From positions 186,001-250,000 of the forward strand of contig NZ_JAUSZZ010000001.1 of assembly GCF_030818075.1 (NCBI RefSeq): a stretch of DNA of 64,000 nt. Reading direction: 5' to 3'. This stretch comes from Microbacterium proteolyticum. GTDB lineage: Bacteria > Actinomycetota > Actinomycetes > Actinomycetales > Microbacteriaceae. The notes under the pieces are model-generated. The model worked only from the letters and a program-made list of their open reading frames with translations, did not search any database and was not told the DNA's origin. Below, piece by piece: positions 50,635 through 61,540 of the stretch. Numbering within the stretch: position 1 is the first letter of the stretch; every line of letters starts with the position of its first letter. Made by a program: the position numbers and the translations under genes.

Positions 50635-51425
50635 CAGGCCTCCCAAGCGCGGGCGACGGCGAGCGCGTCGCGGGTGGTCGGTACATCGTGCACGCGAACG
50701 GCCCAGGCGCCCGCGCGGGCGGCGAGGACGCTCGTGACGGCGGTGGCGAGATCGCGGCGGGCGAGGTCGGCGTCCTCGCCGAGGGCGTCGGCGAGGAAGC
50801 GCTTGCGGCTGGTCCCCACCAGCACGCGCGAGCCGAGCGCACCCAGCGCGGGCAGCGCGCGCAAGGTCTGCCAGTTCTGCGTTCCGCGCTTGCCGAACCC
50901 GATACCGGGGTCGACGACGATGCGCGACGGCTCGATCCCGGCGGCGACCGCGGCCGAGATGCGTTCCTCGAGCTCAGCGGCGACCTCGCGGGCCACGTCG
51001 GCGTAGTCGGCACGCGCGTACATCTCGGTGGAGGGCCCGCGCCAATGGCCCAGGGCGATGTCGGCGCCGGTCTCGGCGACGGCGTCGAGCATGTCGGGGT
51101 CGGCGAGCCCGCCCGAGACGTCGTTGACCAACCGCGCGCCCGCAGCCGCCGCGGCCGCCGCCGTCGTCGCGTTCATCGTGTCGATGCTCACGAAGAACCC
51201 CTCGGATGCAAGGGCCTCGACGACGGGCAGCACGCGCTGCTGCTCGACCCGGGGCGCCACCCGGTCCGCTCCCGGCCGCGTGGACTCGCCGCCGACGTCG
51301 AGCAGGTCGGCACCCTGCGCGCGGAGGGTGCGCGCGTGCGCGATCGCGGCATCGGGGTCGAGGTAGCGTCCGCCGTCGCTGAAGGAGTCGGGGGTGACGT
51401 TGACGATCCCCATGATGAGGGTCAC
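50634..51425 (-). CDS. folP: dihydropteroate synthase
   Basis: The GTG start at 51425 overlaps the folE stop (GTGA), giving 263 residues. Motifs of this TIM-barrel enzyme: IMGIVNVTPDSFSDGG, DVGGESTRPGA, SIDTMNA, VNDVSGG, DPGIGFGKR and GTSRKRFLA (substrate Lys/Arg). It joins p-aminobenzoate to the pterin and is the target of sulfonamides. An Ala-rich stretch (TTAAAAAAAGARL) is a mild oddity. Confidence 0.95.
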   Translation of the reverse strand: MTLIMGIVNVTPDSFSDGGRYLDPDAAIAHARTLRAQGADLLDVGGESTRPGADRVAPRVEQQRVLPVVEALASEGFFVSIDTMNATTAAAAAAAGARLVNDVSGGLADPDMLDAVAETGADIALGHWRGPSTEMYARADYADVAREVAAELEERISAAVAAGIEPSRIVVDPGIGFGKRGTQNWQTLRALPALGALGSRVLVGTSRKRFLADALGEDADLARRDLATAVTSVLAARAGAWAVRVHDVPTTRDALAVARAWEA

Positions 51426-52009
51426 GCGCGCGCCCCGATCAGCGCGACCAGTTCGGCGCGGGCCGCCGGTTCGGTGTAGGTGCCGCGCGCGGCGATGGTG
51501 ACGGTGGACGCGTCGGGCTGCCGCCCGCCGCGCATGGTCACGCACTCGTGGGCGGCGTCGAGCACGACAAGCACCCCGCGGGCGTCGAGCGCCGCATCGA
51601 TCGCGTCGGCGATCTGCTCTCCGAGGCGCTCCTGCACCTGAGGGCGGGCGGCCAGGACGTCGATGACCCGGGGCAGCGCGCCGAGGCCCACGACCTCCTC
51701 GCCCGGGAGGTAGGCCACGTGGGCCCGGCCGCGGAAGGGCAGCAGGTGGTGCTCGCACATCGAGCGGAACGCGATGTCGCGCACCATCACCGCACCGGAG
51801 GGCAGCGTGTCGGGCGCCGGTCCCCGCGACACCGAGATGGTGTGTGCGAGGGGGGCACCGGCATCCTGACCGACCCCACCGAAGAACTCGGCCCAGGAGT
51901 CGGCGACACGCGTCGGCGTCTGGCGGAGGCCGGGACGATCGGGGTCCTCCCCGATCGCCTCCAGCAGCTCGCGAACGAGCCCCGCGATCCGTTCTCGATC
52001 GACGGCCAC
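51422..52009 (-). CDS. folE: GTP cyclohydrolase I
   Basis: This 195-residue enzyme opens folate synthesis by converting GTP to dihydroneopterin triphosphate. Zinc ligands are visible in SMCEHHLLPF (Cys and His) and in the Cys of DAAHECVTMRG. HVAYLPGEEVVGLGALPRVIDVLAARPQVQERL is the family core. It lies six bases from the ftsH stop and is translationally coupled to folP. Confidence 0.96.
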   Translation of the reverse strand: MAVDRERIAGLVRELLEAIGEDPDRPGLRQTPTRVADSWAEFFGGVGQDAGAPLAHTISVSRGPAPDTLPSGAVMVRDIAFRSMCEHHLLPFRGRAHVAYLPGEEVVGLGALPRVIDVLAARPQVQERLGEQIADAIDAALDARGVLVVLDAAHECVTMRGGRQPDASTVTIAARGTYTEPAARAELVALIGARA

Positions 52010-52015
52010 GGCGCG

Positions 52016-54019
<2,004 letters not shown>

Positions 54020-54211
54020 GGTGGGCGAGCCCAGCCCTTTCGTGATCCTCCGCAGAAATGCGGTCGCATCAGGCTAACGTGTGCGGACTATGCCGGGCCT
54101 GTGCGTTCGTTTTGGGCGTACAGAGCGCGGATGCCGGGGCGTCCCCGCCGTGCGCACTCCCTCGCTCCCGACCCGCCGGCGTCCCTCGCTCCCGGCGTGC
54201 GGCCGCCGCTC

Positions 54212-54763
54212 TCAGGAGTAGACGTGCGGCGCCAGCACCGCGACGTCGCGGAGGTTGCGGTAGCGCTCGGCGTAGTCGAGGCCGTAGCCGATCACGAAGT
54301 CGTTGGGGATGTCGAAGCCCACGTAGCGGCAGTCGACCTCGACCTTCATGGCGTCCGGCTTGCGCAGCAGCGCCAGCACCTCGACCGACGCCGCGCCGCG
54401 CGAGGCGAAGTTGTCCAGCAGCCAGCTCAGCGTCAGGCCCGAGTCGATGATGTCCTCGACGATCAGCACGTGCTTGTCGGTGATGTCGGTGTCGAGGTCC
54501 TTCCGGATCTGGACGACACCGCTGGAGCGGGTGCTGGCGCCGTACGACGACACCGCCATCCAGTCCATGGTGATGTGCACCGGCAGGTGCCGCGCGAAGT
54601 CGGCCATGACCATGACCGCGCCCTTCAGCACGCCGACGAGCACGACCTCGCGGCCGTCGTAGTCGGTGACGACCTGCGTCGCCAGTTCGGCGAGCTTCTC
54701 GTGGATCTGCTCCTCGGTGAGGAGGACTTCGCTGATGTCGTCGGAGATGTCGGCCGCGCGCAT
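54212..54763 (-). CDS. hpt: hypoxanthine phosphoribosyltransferase
   Basis: This 183-residue purine salvage enzyme has the PRPP-binding loop VLIVEDIIDSGLTLSWLL (about residues 100-117). The active-site phrases LVGVLKGAVMVMADFARHL, MAVSSYGASTRSSG and YVGFDIPNDFVIGYGLDYAERYRNL are diagnostic. It sits between tilS and ftsH, the usual actinobacterial and firmicute order, with a 77-base gap to tilS. Confidence 0.95.
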   Translation of the reverse strand: MRAADISDDISEVLLTEEQIHEKLAELATQVVTDYDGREVVLVGVLKGAVMVMADFARHLPVHITMDWMAVSSYGASTRSSGVVQIRKDLDTDITDKHVLIVEDIIDSGLTLSWLLDNFASRGAASVEVLALLRKPDAMKVEVDCRYVGFDIPNDFVIGYGLDYAERYRNLRDVAVLAPHVYS

Positions 54764-54840
54764 CCCGAAAGTCTACGTCGCCGGGTTCCGGATGCCGCCC
54801 GGCGCCTCGGCCAGGGGCGGAGCACACCGCGAAGGAGAGA

Positions 54841-55848
54841 TCAGGATGCCGCGCGCGCGGTGATCTCGATCCGGGTTCCGACGCGACGGGCGATGCATCC
54901 GGGCAGGTCGATCGGCCCCTGTCCACGCCAGTCGACGGCGAGCCGGGCGACCTCGAGCGTCTGCGCCCGCGTCAGCGAGACGCCGAACTCGCTCTCGACG
55001 ACGTAGCGGACGATGCGGTTGCGGAGAGCTGCGGGATTGGCGGCGAGCGCGGCCACCGAGATCGAGATGCCCGCCTCGGCGTGCTCGACGATGTCTTCGA
55101 TCGTCTCGTCGATCATGTCCTGGAAGGCCTCGGCATCCTCTCGCAATTGCTCCGCCGTGCGCGCGAGCGCCTCGGCGACCCCCGGACCCAGCTCCTGCTC
55201 CAGCACGGGCATCACGCGGCTGCGCACCCGCACCCGGCTGAACGCGGGGTCGGCGTTGTGCGGGTCGGACCACGGCTCCAGACCCTCTGCGGCGCAGGCC
55301 GCGATGGTCGTCCGGCGACGGATGCCCAAAAGCGGGCGCACCCAGCGCGGCCCCGTGGCATCCCGTCGCTCGGCGGGCATGCCGGCCAGGCTCCGCCCAC
55401 CGGATCCGCGCGCGAGACCGAGCAGCACCGTCTCGGCCTGGTCGTCGAGCGTGTGCCCGAGCAGCACGGTGCCTGCGCCGATGTCCGCCGCCGCGCGCGC
55501 GAGCCCCGCGTATCGCGCGGCGCGCGCCGCCGCCTCGGGGCCGTCGTCGGTGCCGACCTCGACGGTGACGACCCGGGCGGCCAGGCCCAGCGTCGTCGCC
55601 GCGGCCGCCGCCGCGGCTGCCACGGCATCCGACCCCTGCTGAATCCCGTGGTCGATGACGACGGCCTCGGCGTGCACCCCGCGGCGCGCCGCTTCGAAGG
55701 CCGTCGCCGCCGCGAGGGCGAGCGAGTCCGCGCCGCCGGAGAGGGCGACGACGACGGGACCGTCCGTCGTCTCCAGCAGCGCGCGCACAGCGCGGCGTAC
55801 CTCGGCGACGGCGGGGTCGAGTCCCGGGCGGTGTTCCATATCAGCCAC
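54841..55848 (-). CDS. tilS: tRNA(Ile)-lysidine synthase
   Basis: This 335-residue protein has the PP-loop SGGADSLALAAA (about residues 37-48), followed by LLGHTLDDQAETVLLGLARGSG, typical for TilS, and PLLGIRRRTT. The C-terminal half is helical without the extra bacterial C-terminal domain, the short form usual for actinobacteria. It modifies the wobble C of tRNA-Ile(CAU) with lysine, changing AUG reading to AUA. Either ATG 55848 or 55839 could be the start. Confidence 0.93.
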   Translation of the reverse strand: MADMEHRPGLDPAVAEVRRAVRALLETTDGPVVVALSGGADSLALAAATAFEAARRGVHAEAVVIDHGIQQGSDAVAAAAAAAATTLGLAARVVTVEVGTDDGPEAAARAARYAGLARAAADIGAGTVLLGHTLDDQAETVLLGLARGSGGRSLAGMPAERRDATGPRWVRPLLGIRRRTTIAACAAEGLEPWSDPHNADPAFSRVRVRSRVMPVLEQELGPGVAEALARTAEQLREDAEAFQDMIDETIEDIVEHAEAGISISVAALAANPAALRNRIVRYVVESEFGVSLTRAQTLEVARLAVDWRGQGPIDLPGCIARRVGTRIEITARAAS

Positions 55849-56041
55849 GGTATTCGCCCCCGCCGACAGCGGTGGCCCCTCCCCGCAGGCTCAGCCCAGG
55901 AGATCTGCTGCGCCGCCCGTGCGCGCGGGCCCGAGCACCTGGGATCCGCCCGATTCTCCTGCATGGCGTCGGTGTGTGTGGCCGCGGCGGGCGCCCGGAT
56001 AGGCTGAGCGCGGAAATCCACAGACTTGAAGGAGCACGAGT

Positions 56042-56575
56042 ATGGGCGCATACGACGCCGTCATCGAGATCCCCCGCGGAAGCCGCGTGAAGTACGAGGT
56101 CGACCACGGCACCGGCCGCGTCTACCTCGACCGCATCCTGTACACGGTGTTCGGGTACCCCGCCAACTACGGCTTCTTCGAGAACACCCTCGGTGAAGAC
56201 GGCGACCCGCTCGACGTGCTCGTGCTGCTCGACCGCGAGCTGCACCCCGGCATCCTCGCGAAGGTGCGCCCCGTCGGCGTGCTGAAGATGAGCGACGAGG
56301 CCGGCGGCGACGACAAGGTCGTGGCCGTGCTGGCGAAGGACCCGCGCTGGGACCACATCCAGGACGTCGCGGACATCGACGAGTGGACGAAGAAGGAGAT
56401 CACCCACTTCTTCGAGCACTACAAGGACCTCGAGCCCAACAAGTGGGTCAAGGTCGACGAGTGGGCGGATGCCGCCGAGGCCGAGCGCCTGGTGGGCGAG
56501 GCGTTCACGCGCTTCGACGAGCACGACGCACAGACGAAGACGCAGGGTTCGGGCGAAGCCCCCAACACGCTCTGA
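56042..56575 (+). CDS. ppa: inorganic pyrophosphatase
   Basis: This 177-residue family I pyrophosphatase has a strong AAGGAGC ribosome site before the ATG. Motifs: EIPRGSRVKYEVDHGTGRV (the Lys/Arg site), the metal-binding DGDPLDVLVL, and KEITHFFEHYKDLEPNKWVKV. It hydrolyses pyrophosphate in the cytoplasm. It diverges from tilS with a shared 190-base promoter region, and a clean terminator follows. Confidence 0.97.
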   Translation: MGAYDAVIEIPRGSRVKYEVDHGTGRVYLDRILYTVFGYPANYGFFENTLGEDGDPLDVLVLLDRELHPGILAKVRPVGVLKMSDEAGGDDKVVAVLAKDPRWDHIQDVADIDEWTKKEITHFFEHYKDLEPNKWVKVDEWADAAEAERLVGEAFTRFDEHDAQTKTQGSGEAPNTL

Positions 56576-56591
56576 CGCTCCGCGTACGACG

Positions 56592-56619
56592 AAACCCCCG
56601 GTCGACCGACCGGGGGTTT
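56592..56619. terminator. terminator between ppa and M23 peptidase genes
   Basis: AAACCCCCGGTCG pairs with CGACCGGGGGTTT around a short loop and is followed by TTCTC. It can serve both convergent genes. Confidence 0.85.
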
Positions 56620-56633
56620 TCTCGTGCAGCGAC

Positions 56634-58103
56634 TCAGACGTCGACGCCGCGATCGCGCAGCCAGGGCGCGGGATCGGTCGTGCCGCCCCACGGCGGGTAG
56701 ACCTCGAAGTGCAGGTGGCAGCCGAACGAGTTCCCCGTCTGACCGGTCGCCGCGATCTGCTGACCGGCTTCGACGCGCTGGCCGTACGACACGTAGATGC
56801 CGCCGTTGACGATGTGGCCGTACCCGGTTCCGGAGCCGTCGTCGTGGGCGATGCGGATGTAGTTGCCGAAGCCGCCGTTGTAACCGGCGTACGTCACCCG
56901 ACCGCCGGACGCCGCGTAGATGGGCGACCAGCAGCTCGCTCCGAAATCGAGTCCGAGGTGCCACGTGCTCGCGCAGTAGCTCGCGTTGCACTGACCGGAG
57001 CGCGGACCGTAGCCGGACGACGTGTACGCCGCGGACGGTCGGGCCCAGCCGCTGCCGCTGACGGATCCCCCGCCGCCGCCACCACCGCCGCCGCCGCCAC
57101 TGTCGCCTCCGCCGCCGCTGCTGCTCCCGCCGCCACCACCGCTGCTGCTGTTCTGACGCGCTTCGGCTTCGCGCTTGCGGCGCGCGGCCTCCTCCGCGTC
57201 GCGGGCGGCGGCCTCTTCGCGCGCCTTGCGCTCGCGCTCCTCACGGGCCTTGCGCTCGGCTTCGACACCGGCCTGGTAGTCGGCGACGGTCTTCGCCGTG
57301 GTGTCCTGCAGCGCGGCGAGCTGAGCCTCGAGCACGACCTGGTTGGCCTGCTGAGCGGCGAGCGCTTCCTGCGCGGCCTGGGCGGCCTGCTGAGCGGCCG
57401 CCATCTTCTCTTCGGCGATCACGCGCAGACGCTCGCGTTCGGCGGTTGCGTCGTCAGCCTGACTGCTGAGGTTCTTGGCGTTGTCGCGCGCGGCGACCGC
57501 GGCGGCGTACACCGAGCGGTTGCGCTCGAGCAGCTTGTCCATCGTGCCGAGCTTGGCGAGCAGGTCGTCGGCGGAGGCAGCGGAGCCGGAGAAGAACAGG
57601 TCGAGCGAGGTGTCGTCGCCGCCGGAGCGGTAGAGCTGCGCGGCGACCTTGCCGGCCTTGTTGGCGGCATCCGTCGCCCGGTTCGCCTCAGCATCGGCCT
57701 GCTGGCGGAGTAGCTGGGCACGGTAGTCGGCGTCCTGATACGCCTGCTGCGCGGCGAAGTACTCGTCGGACCGGGCCTTGACCTCCGCCTGCGTGCGCTC
57801 CACCTCGGACTGCAGTCCCTGGATGAGCGACTGGATGCGGGTGATCTCGGCCGACTTGGCGGCCTCATTGGCCCGCGCCGCCTCGACATCGGCCCACGAG
57901 GGGTAGTCGGCAGCCAGCGCGGGAGTGGCGAATCCGGATGCCACGGAGCCGAAGGCTCCGAGGGCGACAGCGCCGAGAGCACCGATCTTGAGGGCGCCCC
58001 GGCGGTCGAACGTCGGCCACAGCCGCCGCTGCTCACTCGTCGAGGGCGCGCAGCCGCAATCCTCGGGGGGTTCGGGGCGCTCGAGCGTCACGGGATACCT
58101 CAT
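56634..58103 (-). CDS. secreted M23 peptidoglycan endopeptidase with coiled-coil
   Basis: The start at 58103 (MRYPVTLERPEPPEDCGCAP) gives 489 residues. A long N-region leads to DRRGALKIGALGAVALG, a Tat-like twin-arginine signal, with cleavage near ALA-ADY. A coiled-coil hook of about 230 residues follows, as in NlpD/EnvC-like activators. A Ser/Gly linker (about 25 Gly) comes next, then the LytM/M23 domain with zinc ligands HLGLDFG, YGHI and HLHFEV. All catalytic residues are intact, so it should cut peptidoglycan cross-links during growth or division. Confidence 0.9.
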   Translation of the reverse strand: MRYPVTLERPEPPEDCGCAPSTSEQRRLWPTFDRRGALKIGALGAVALGAFGSVASGFATPALAADYPSWADVEAARANEAAKSAEITRIQSLIQGLQSEVERTQAEVKARSDEYFAAQQAYQDADYRAQLLRQQADAEANRATDAANKAGKVAAQLYRSGGDDTSLDLFFSGSAASADDLLAKLGTMDKLLERNRSVYAAAVAARDNAKNLSSQADDATAERERLRVIAEEKMAAAQQAAQAAQEALAAQQANQVVLEAQLAALQDTTAKTVADYQAGVEAERKAREERERKAREEAAARDAEEAARRKREAEARQNSSSGGGGGSSSGGGGDSGGGGGGGGGGGSVSGSGWARPSAAYTSSGYGPRSGQCNASYCASTWHLGLDFGASCWSPIYAASGGRVTYAGYNGGFGNYIRIAHDDGSGTGYGHIVNGGIYVSYGQRVEAGQQIAATGQTGNSFGCHLHFEVYPPWGGTTDPAPWLRDRGVDV

Positions 58104-58303
58104 CTCACCGGTCGCAACTCGGCCAACAGTAGCAACACGAGTCACAGGCACAACAGGGCGAGTTCCCGCTGCCACGCCCCATCTTGCGGTCGCGACACGC
58201 TCGGGACGCGCACGCCACGCCCTCGATTGGCAATCTTGAAAGATGTGAAGTAGGCTCGGTCGTCGGCAAGCGAGGTTGAAATCGCAAGGTTTCAGGCTCA
58301 TCC

Positions 58304-58376
58304 GGCCCCATCGTTTAGCGGCCTAGGACGCCGCCCTTTCACGGCGGTAGCACGGGTTCGAATCCCGTTGGGGTCA
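58304..58376 (+). tRNA. tRNA-Glu(TTC)
   Basis: Acceptor GGCCCCA pairs with TGGGGTC; discriminator A at 58376. The anticodon stem GCCGC/GCGGC closes a loop with anticodon TTC (CCTTTCA context). The T-arm is CGGGTTCGAATCCCG. First of three tRNAs in a row. Confidence 0.95.
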
Positions 58377-58404
58377 CTTTCCGAGAAAATAACTAAATAC
58401 GCAT

Positions 58405-58478
58405 GGCCCTGTAGCGCAGTTGGTTAGCGTGCCGCCCTGTCACGGCGGAGGTCGCGGGTTCAAGTCCCGTCAGGGTCG
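58405..58478 (+). tRNA. tRNA-Asp(GTC)
   Basis: Acceptor GGCCCTG pairs with CAGGGTC, discriminator G at 58478. The anticodon stem CCGCC/GGCGG surrounds the loop with anticodon GTC. T-arm CGGGTTCAAGTCCCG. It lies 28 bases after tRNA-Glu. Confidence 0.95.
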
Positions 58479-58542
58479 CTCCACAGCGACGGGCCTTCTT
58501 TCGAGAAGGCCTTTCGTTTCGGAAGCGGCAGACATGCCGCTC

Positions 58543-58615
58543 GGCTCTGTAGCTCAGTTGGTAGAGCGCACGACTGAAAATCGTGAGGTCACGGGATCGA
58601 CGCCCGTCGGAGCCA
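58543..58615 (+). tRNA. tRNA-Phe(GAA)
   Basis: Acceptor GGCTCTG pairs with CGGAGCC, discriminator A at 58615. The anticodon loop CTGAAAA gives anticodon GAA. T-arm ACGGGATCGACGCCCGT. The 64-base spacer before it holds a GAAGGC/GCCTTTC hairpin. Confidence 0.95.
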
Positions 58616-58642
58616 CAAGGATGACCGTTACAGTCCTCCCAG

Positions 58643-58677
58643 AAACCCTCGCCTAGCTTCTACATGGCGGGGGTTTT
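58643..58677. terminator. terminator after tRNA cluster
   Basis: AAACCCTCGCC (58643) pairs with GGCGGGGGTTT (58667) with one G-T mismatch, followed by TGCTTTG. It ends the Glu-Asp-Phe transcript. Confidence 0.65.
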
Positions 58678-59105
58678 GCTTTGCCCCTGTGAGGCCTTCA
58701 CTCACGGGGCCTCTCCGTTTCCGGATGCCACTCCCCCGGCATCCCCCGCTCGCATCCGCACCCGGGCGACCCGACGCCGCGCCGAGATGACCGGCGATGC
58801 CCAAGATGACCGGCGTTGCCGGCCGATCGTGCGTGATCTCGGCGAACGCGGGTCATCTCGCCGGCGCTTGGGCCGCGCGTCGCCCGGCGCACCCGCGGCG
58901 CACCGCGGCACCCGGGCCGCGCGCGCCGTCCCGCGGCGACACCACGCCCAACCGGGCCGCGCGGCATCCCGCGGCGGCACCACGCCCAGCCCGGCCGCGC
59001 GTCACCCCGCGGCGGCACCGCGCGGACCATGCCCGGGCCCCGCGACGCCCATGACGCCCGCCCCACATCAGGGGGTGGTTACGCGGCGCCACCGAGCGGC
59101 GCTAC
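58678..59105. other. repeat-rich non-coding stretch before the efflux gene
   Basis: About 430 bases without a supported gene. It holds a GAGATGACCGGCG / CGCGGGTCATCTCG inverted pair (58784-58861). It also has a roughly 40-base GC-rich motif (GCGGCACCACGCCCA / GGCCGCGCG words) repeated three or four times between 58895 and 59030. Open frames in it are Arg/Pro/Ala-only shadows. Confidence 0.55.
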
Positions 59106-59129
59106 TATTTGTTTGACTTTCAGCAAATA
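59106..59129. promoter_or_regulatory. candidate operator of the efflux gene
   Basis: TATTTG (59106-59111) and CAAATA (59124-59129) form an inverted repeat around TTTGACTTTCAG, 59 bases before the start codon. The TTGACT core could be a -35 element embedded in it. It suits a MarR- or TetR-type repressor site; the arms share CAAATA with the operator between the marR genes at 1453-1479. Confidence 0.45.
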
Positions 59130-59187
59130 CCTGGCGCCCGACCGAGTCCCTTCAGCCGTCCGCCAGGCTTCTCACGAAGAGGCCCCG

Positions 59188-61248
59188 ATGTCAGACATCA
59201 CCCAGAGCCGCCGCGCGCATACAGCGGCGAACGACACGGTCATGACGCACCGCATGATCATGTTCGTGATCTTCGGCCTCATGGCCGGCATGTTCCTTTC
59301 CGCCCTCGACCAGACCGTGGTCGGCACCGCCATCCGCACCATCGGCGACGACCTGCAGGGCCTCAGCCTGCAGGCGTGGGTCACGACCGCGTACCTGATC
59401 GTCTCCACGATCTCGACGCCCATCTACGGCAAGCTCTCCGACATCTTCGGTCGGCGCCCCCTCTTCCTGATCGCCATCGTCATCTTCATCATCGGCTCGA
59501 TCCTCGCGAGCTTCGCGCAGTCGATGGTCGAGCTCGCCGCGTTCCGCGCGATCCAGGGCCTCGGCGCCGGCGGCCTCATGTCGATGCCCTTGGCGATCAT
59601 GGGCGACATCCTCGCCCCGCGCGAACGCGCGAAGTACCAGGGCTACTTCCTCGCCGTCTTCGGCATCTCCAGCGTCATCGGACCGCTCGTCGGCGGCTTG
59701 TTCTCCGGCGCGAGCGAGATCCTCTTCCTCACCGGCTGGCGCTGGGTCTTCCTCATCAACGTGCCGATCGGCATCGTGGCCCTGGCGATCGTGTGGCGGT
59801 TCCTCCACATCCCCAAGCAGCCGCGCCACTCCGTGCGCATCGACTGGTGGGGCGCCACCACCGTCATCGTCGCGCTCGTTCCGCTGCTCCTCGTCGCCGA
59901 GCAGGGCCGCGAGTGGGGCTGGGGCTCCCCCATCGCCCTCGCCTGCTACGTCGTCGGGGCCCTCGGCATCCTGGCCTTCGTCATCGCGGAGACCAAGATG
60001 AAGGACGACGCGCTCATCCCCCTGAAGCTGTTCCGCTCGCCGACGTTCTCGATGGCGACCGTCATCGGTGTGCTGGTCGGCTTCGGCATGTTCGGCGCGA
60101 TGCTGACCCTGCCGCTGTACCTGCAGCTCGTGCTCGGCTCGAACCCCACCCAGAGCGGTTTCGAGATGCTGCCGATGATCCTCGGCCTCATGATCGCCTC
60201 GATCGCGAGCGGTCAGCTGATCGCGCGCACGGGCCGGTACCGCATGTTCCCCATCCTCGGCACGCTGCTGATGTCGGTCGGGTTCTTCCTGCTGACGTTC
60301 CTGAAGTACGACAGCCCGTACTGGCACGTCGCCATCGCGATGCTCGTCATCGGCCTGGGACTCGGTCAGCTCATGCAGACGCTCACCATCGCCAGCCAGA
60401 ACTCCGTCGGCGTGCGCGACATGGGCGTGGCCACCAGCGGCTCGACGTTCTTCCGCCAGATCGGTGGAACGCTCGGCACGGCCGTCCTGCTGTCGCTGCT
60501 GTTCACCCTCATGCCGTCGAACATCATCGGCTCGTTCAGCGACCGCGCCACCCTGACCGACGCGCTGGATGCCGCCTTCGATCCCGCGACGGCGTCGGCT
60601 CCGGCCAACGAGAAGATCATGTCGTCGATCTACACCCCGATCGTCACCCAGACGACGGATGCCGTGACCCAGCAGGTGCAGCAGGGCCTGCAGCAGGCGG
60701 AGGATGCCGCGACCCAGGCCGTGGCGCAGCAGGTGGCCGCGGGACAGATCCCCGCCTCCGCGCAGGCGCAGGCGAGCCAGGCCGCGGTCTCGCAGGCGAT
60801 CGCGGCCGCGACGACTGAGATCCAGCAGCAGGTGCCGGTCGCGCGCGTCGCCGCCGACGGCACGGTCAGCCTCGACTTCTCCGACGCCGACGACCGCGCC
60901 GCCTTCGTCGACACCGTGGCGACCACGCTGACCGACGAGTTCACCTCGGGCGACCAGGACACCACCATCGGCGGCTCGACGCTCGACGACACCTCGTTCC
61001 TCGTCGGCGCCGACCCCCGCCTGACCAAGCCGTTCCTCGTCGGCTTCAACTCCTCCGCGACGAGCGTCTACTGGGTGGCGATGGGCGTCGTGCTGCTCGC
61101 CTTCGTGCTCTCGCTGTTCTTCCGCACCCCGCCGCTGCGGGCGAAGTCGGCCCTGCAGGAGGCCGCCGACGAGCGCCGCGGCAAGGATGACGAAGAGAAG
61201 CGCGCCGCCGAGGCGGCGACGCAGACCGGCGCGCTGCTCACGCCGTGA
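59188..61248 (+). CDS. DHA2-family (EmrB/QacA) drug efflux transporter with long external loop
   Basis: The ATG at 59188 (MSDITQSRRAHTAAND) gives 686 residues with about 14 membrane helices. DHA2 signatures: motif A GKLSDIFGRRPLFL, motif C-like LVGGLFSGASEILF, and LDQTVVGTAIRTIGDDL in TM1. Between the last two helices lies an insert of about 150 residues, rich in Gln and Ala with coiled-coil character (QQVQQGLQQAEDAATQAVAQ and following), facing outside. Proton-driven multidrug export is expected. A strong terminator follows. Confidence 0.88.
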   Translation: MSDITQSRRAHTAANDTVMTHRMIMFVIFGLMAGMFLSALDQTVVGTAIRTIGDDLQGLSLQAWVTTAYLIVSTISTPIYGKLSDIFGRRPLFLIAIVIFIIGSILASFAQSMVELAAFRAIQGLGAGGLMSMPLAIMGDILAPRERAKYQGYFLAVFGISSVIGPLVGGLFSGASEILFLTGWRWVFLINVPIGIVALAIVWRFLHIPKQPRHSVRIDWWGATTVIVALVPLLLVAEQGREWGWGSPIALACYVVGALGILAFVIAETKMKDDALIPLKLFRSPTFSMATVIGVLVGFGMFGAMLTLPLYLQLVLGSNPTQSGFEMLPMILGLMIASIASGQLIARTGRYRMFPILGTLLMSVGFFLLTFLKYDSPYWHVAIAMLVIGLGLGQLMQTLTIASQNSVGVRDMGVATSGSTFFRQIGGTLGTAVLLSLLFTLMPSNIIGSFSDRATLTDALDAAFDPATASAPANEKIMSSIYTPIVTQTTDAVTQQVQQGLQQAEDAATQAVAQQVAAGQIPASAQAQASQAAVSQAIAAATTEIQQQVPVARVAADGTVSLDFSDADDRAAFVDTVATTLTDEFTSGDQDTTIGGSTLDDTSFLVGADPRLTKPFLVGFNSSATSVYWVAMGVVLLAFVLSLFFRTPPLRAKSALQEAADERRGKDDEEKRAAEAATQTGALLTP

Positions 61249-61254
61249 GCAGAA

Positions 61255-61294
61255 CGAAGGGCGGGGCCGTCGTGAAGACGCGCCCCGCCCTTCG
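61255..61294 (+). terminator. terminator of the efflux gene
   Basis: CGAAGGGCGGGGC pairs with GCCCCGCCCTTCG, followed by GCGTTTTT, seven bases after the stop codon. Confidence 0.88.
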
Positions 61295-61540
61295 GCGTTT
61301 TTGGACCTGGTCGCGGCTCGCATTAGATCCCGCAGCCGCTTCGACGTCACCGCGCTCGCACGAGACGCCCGTGACCCGGCATCTCTGTCCCACTTCTGAT
61401 GGGTCAGCGCCGCCGCCACCCGCCAGACGTGGACATGCACCGCCATCAGGGGGACGGGGTGTGTCGAGGGATGCCGACCGGGCGCCGCACCCGCGCGGCC
61501 TCATCCCGCAGCGGGCATCACCCGCGGGTGGCGGCCGGGG

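Noticed and set aside
59191..61446. 751-residue minus-strand open frame opposite the efflux pump
   Set aside because: Arg/Asp/His-rich shadow of the DHA2 transporter; no domain signal.
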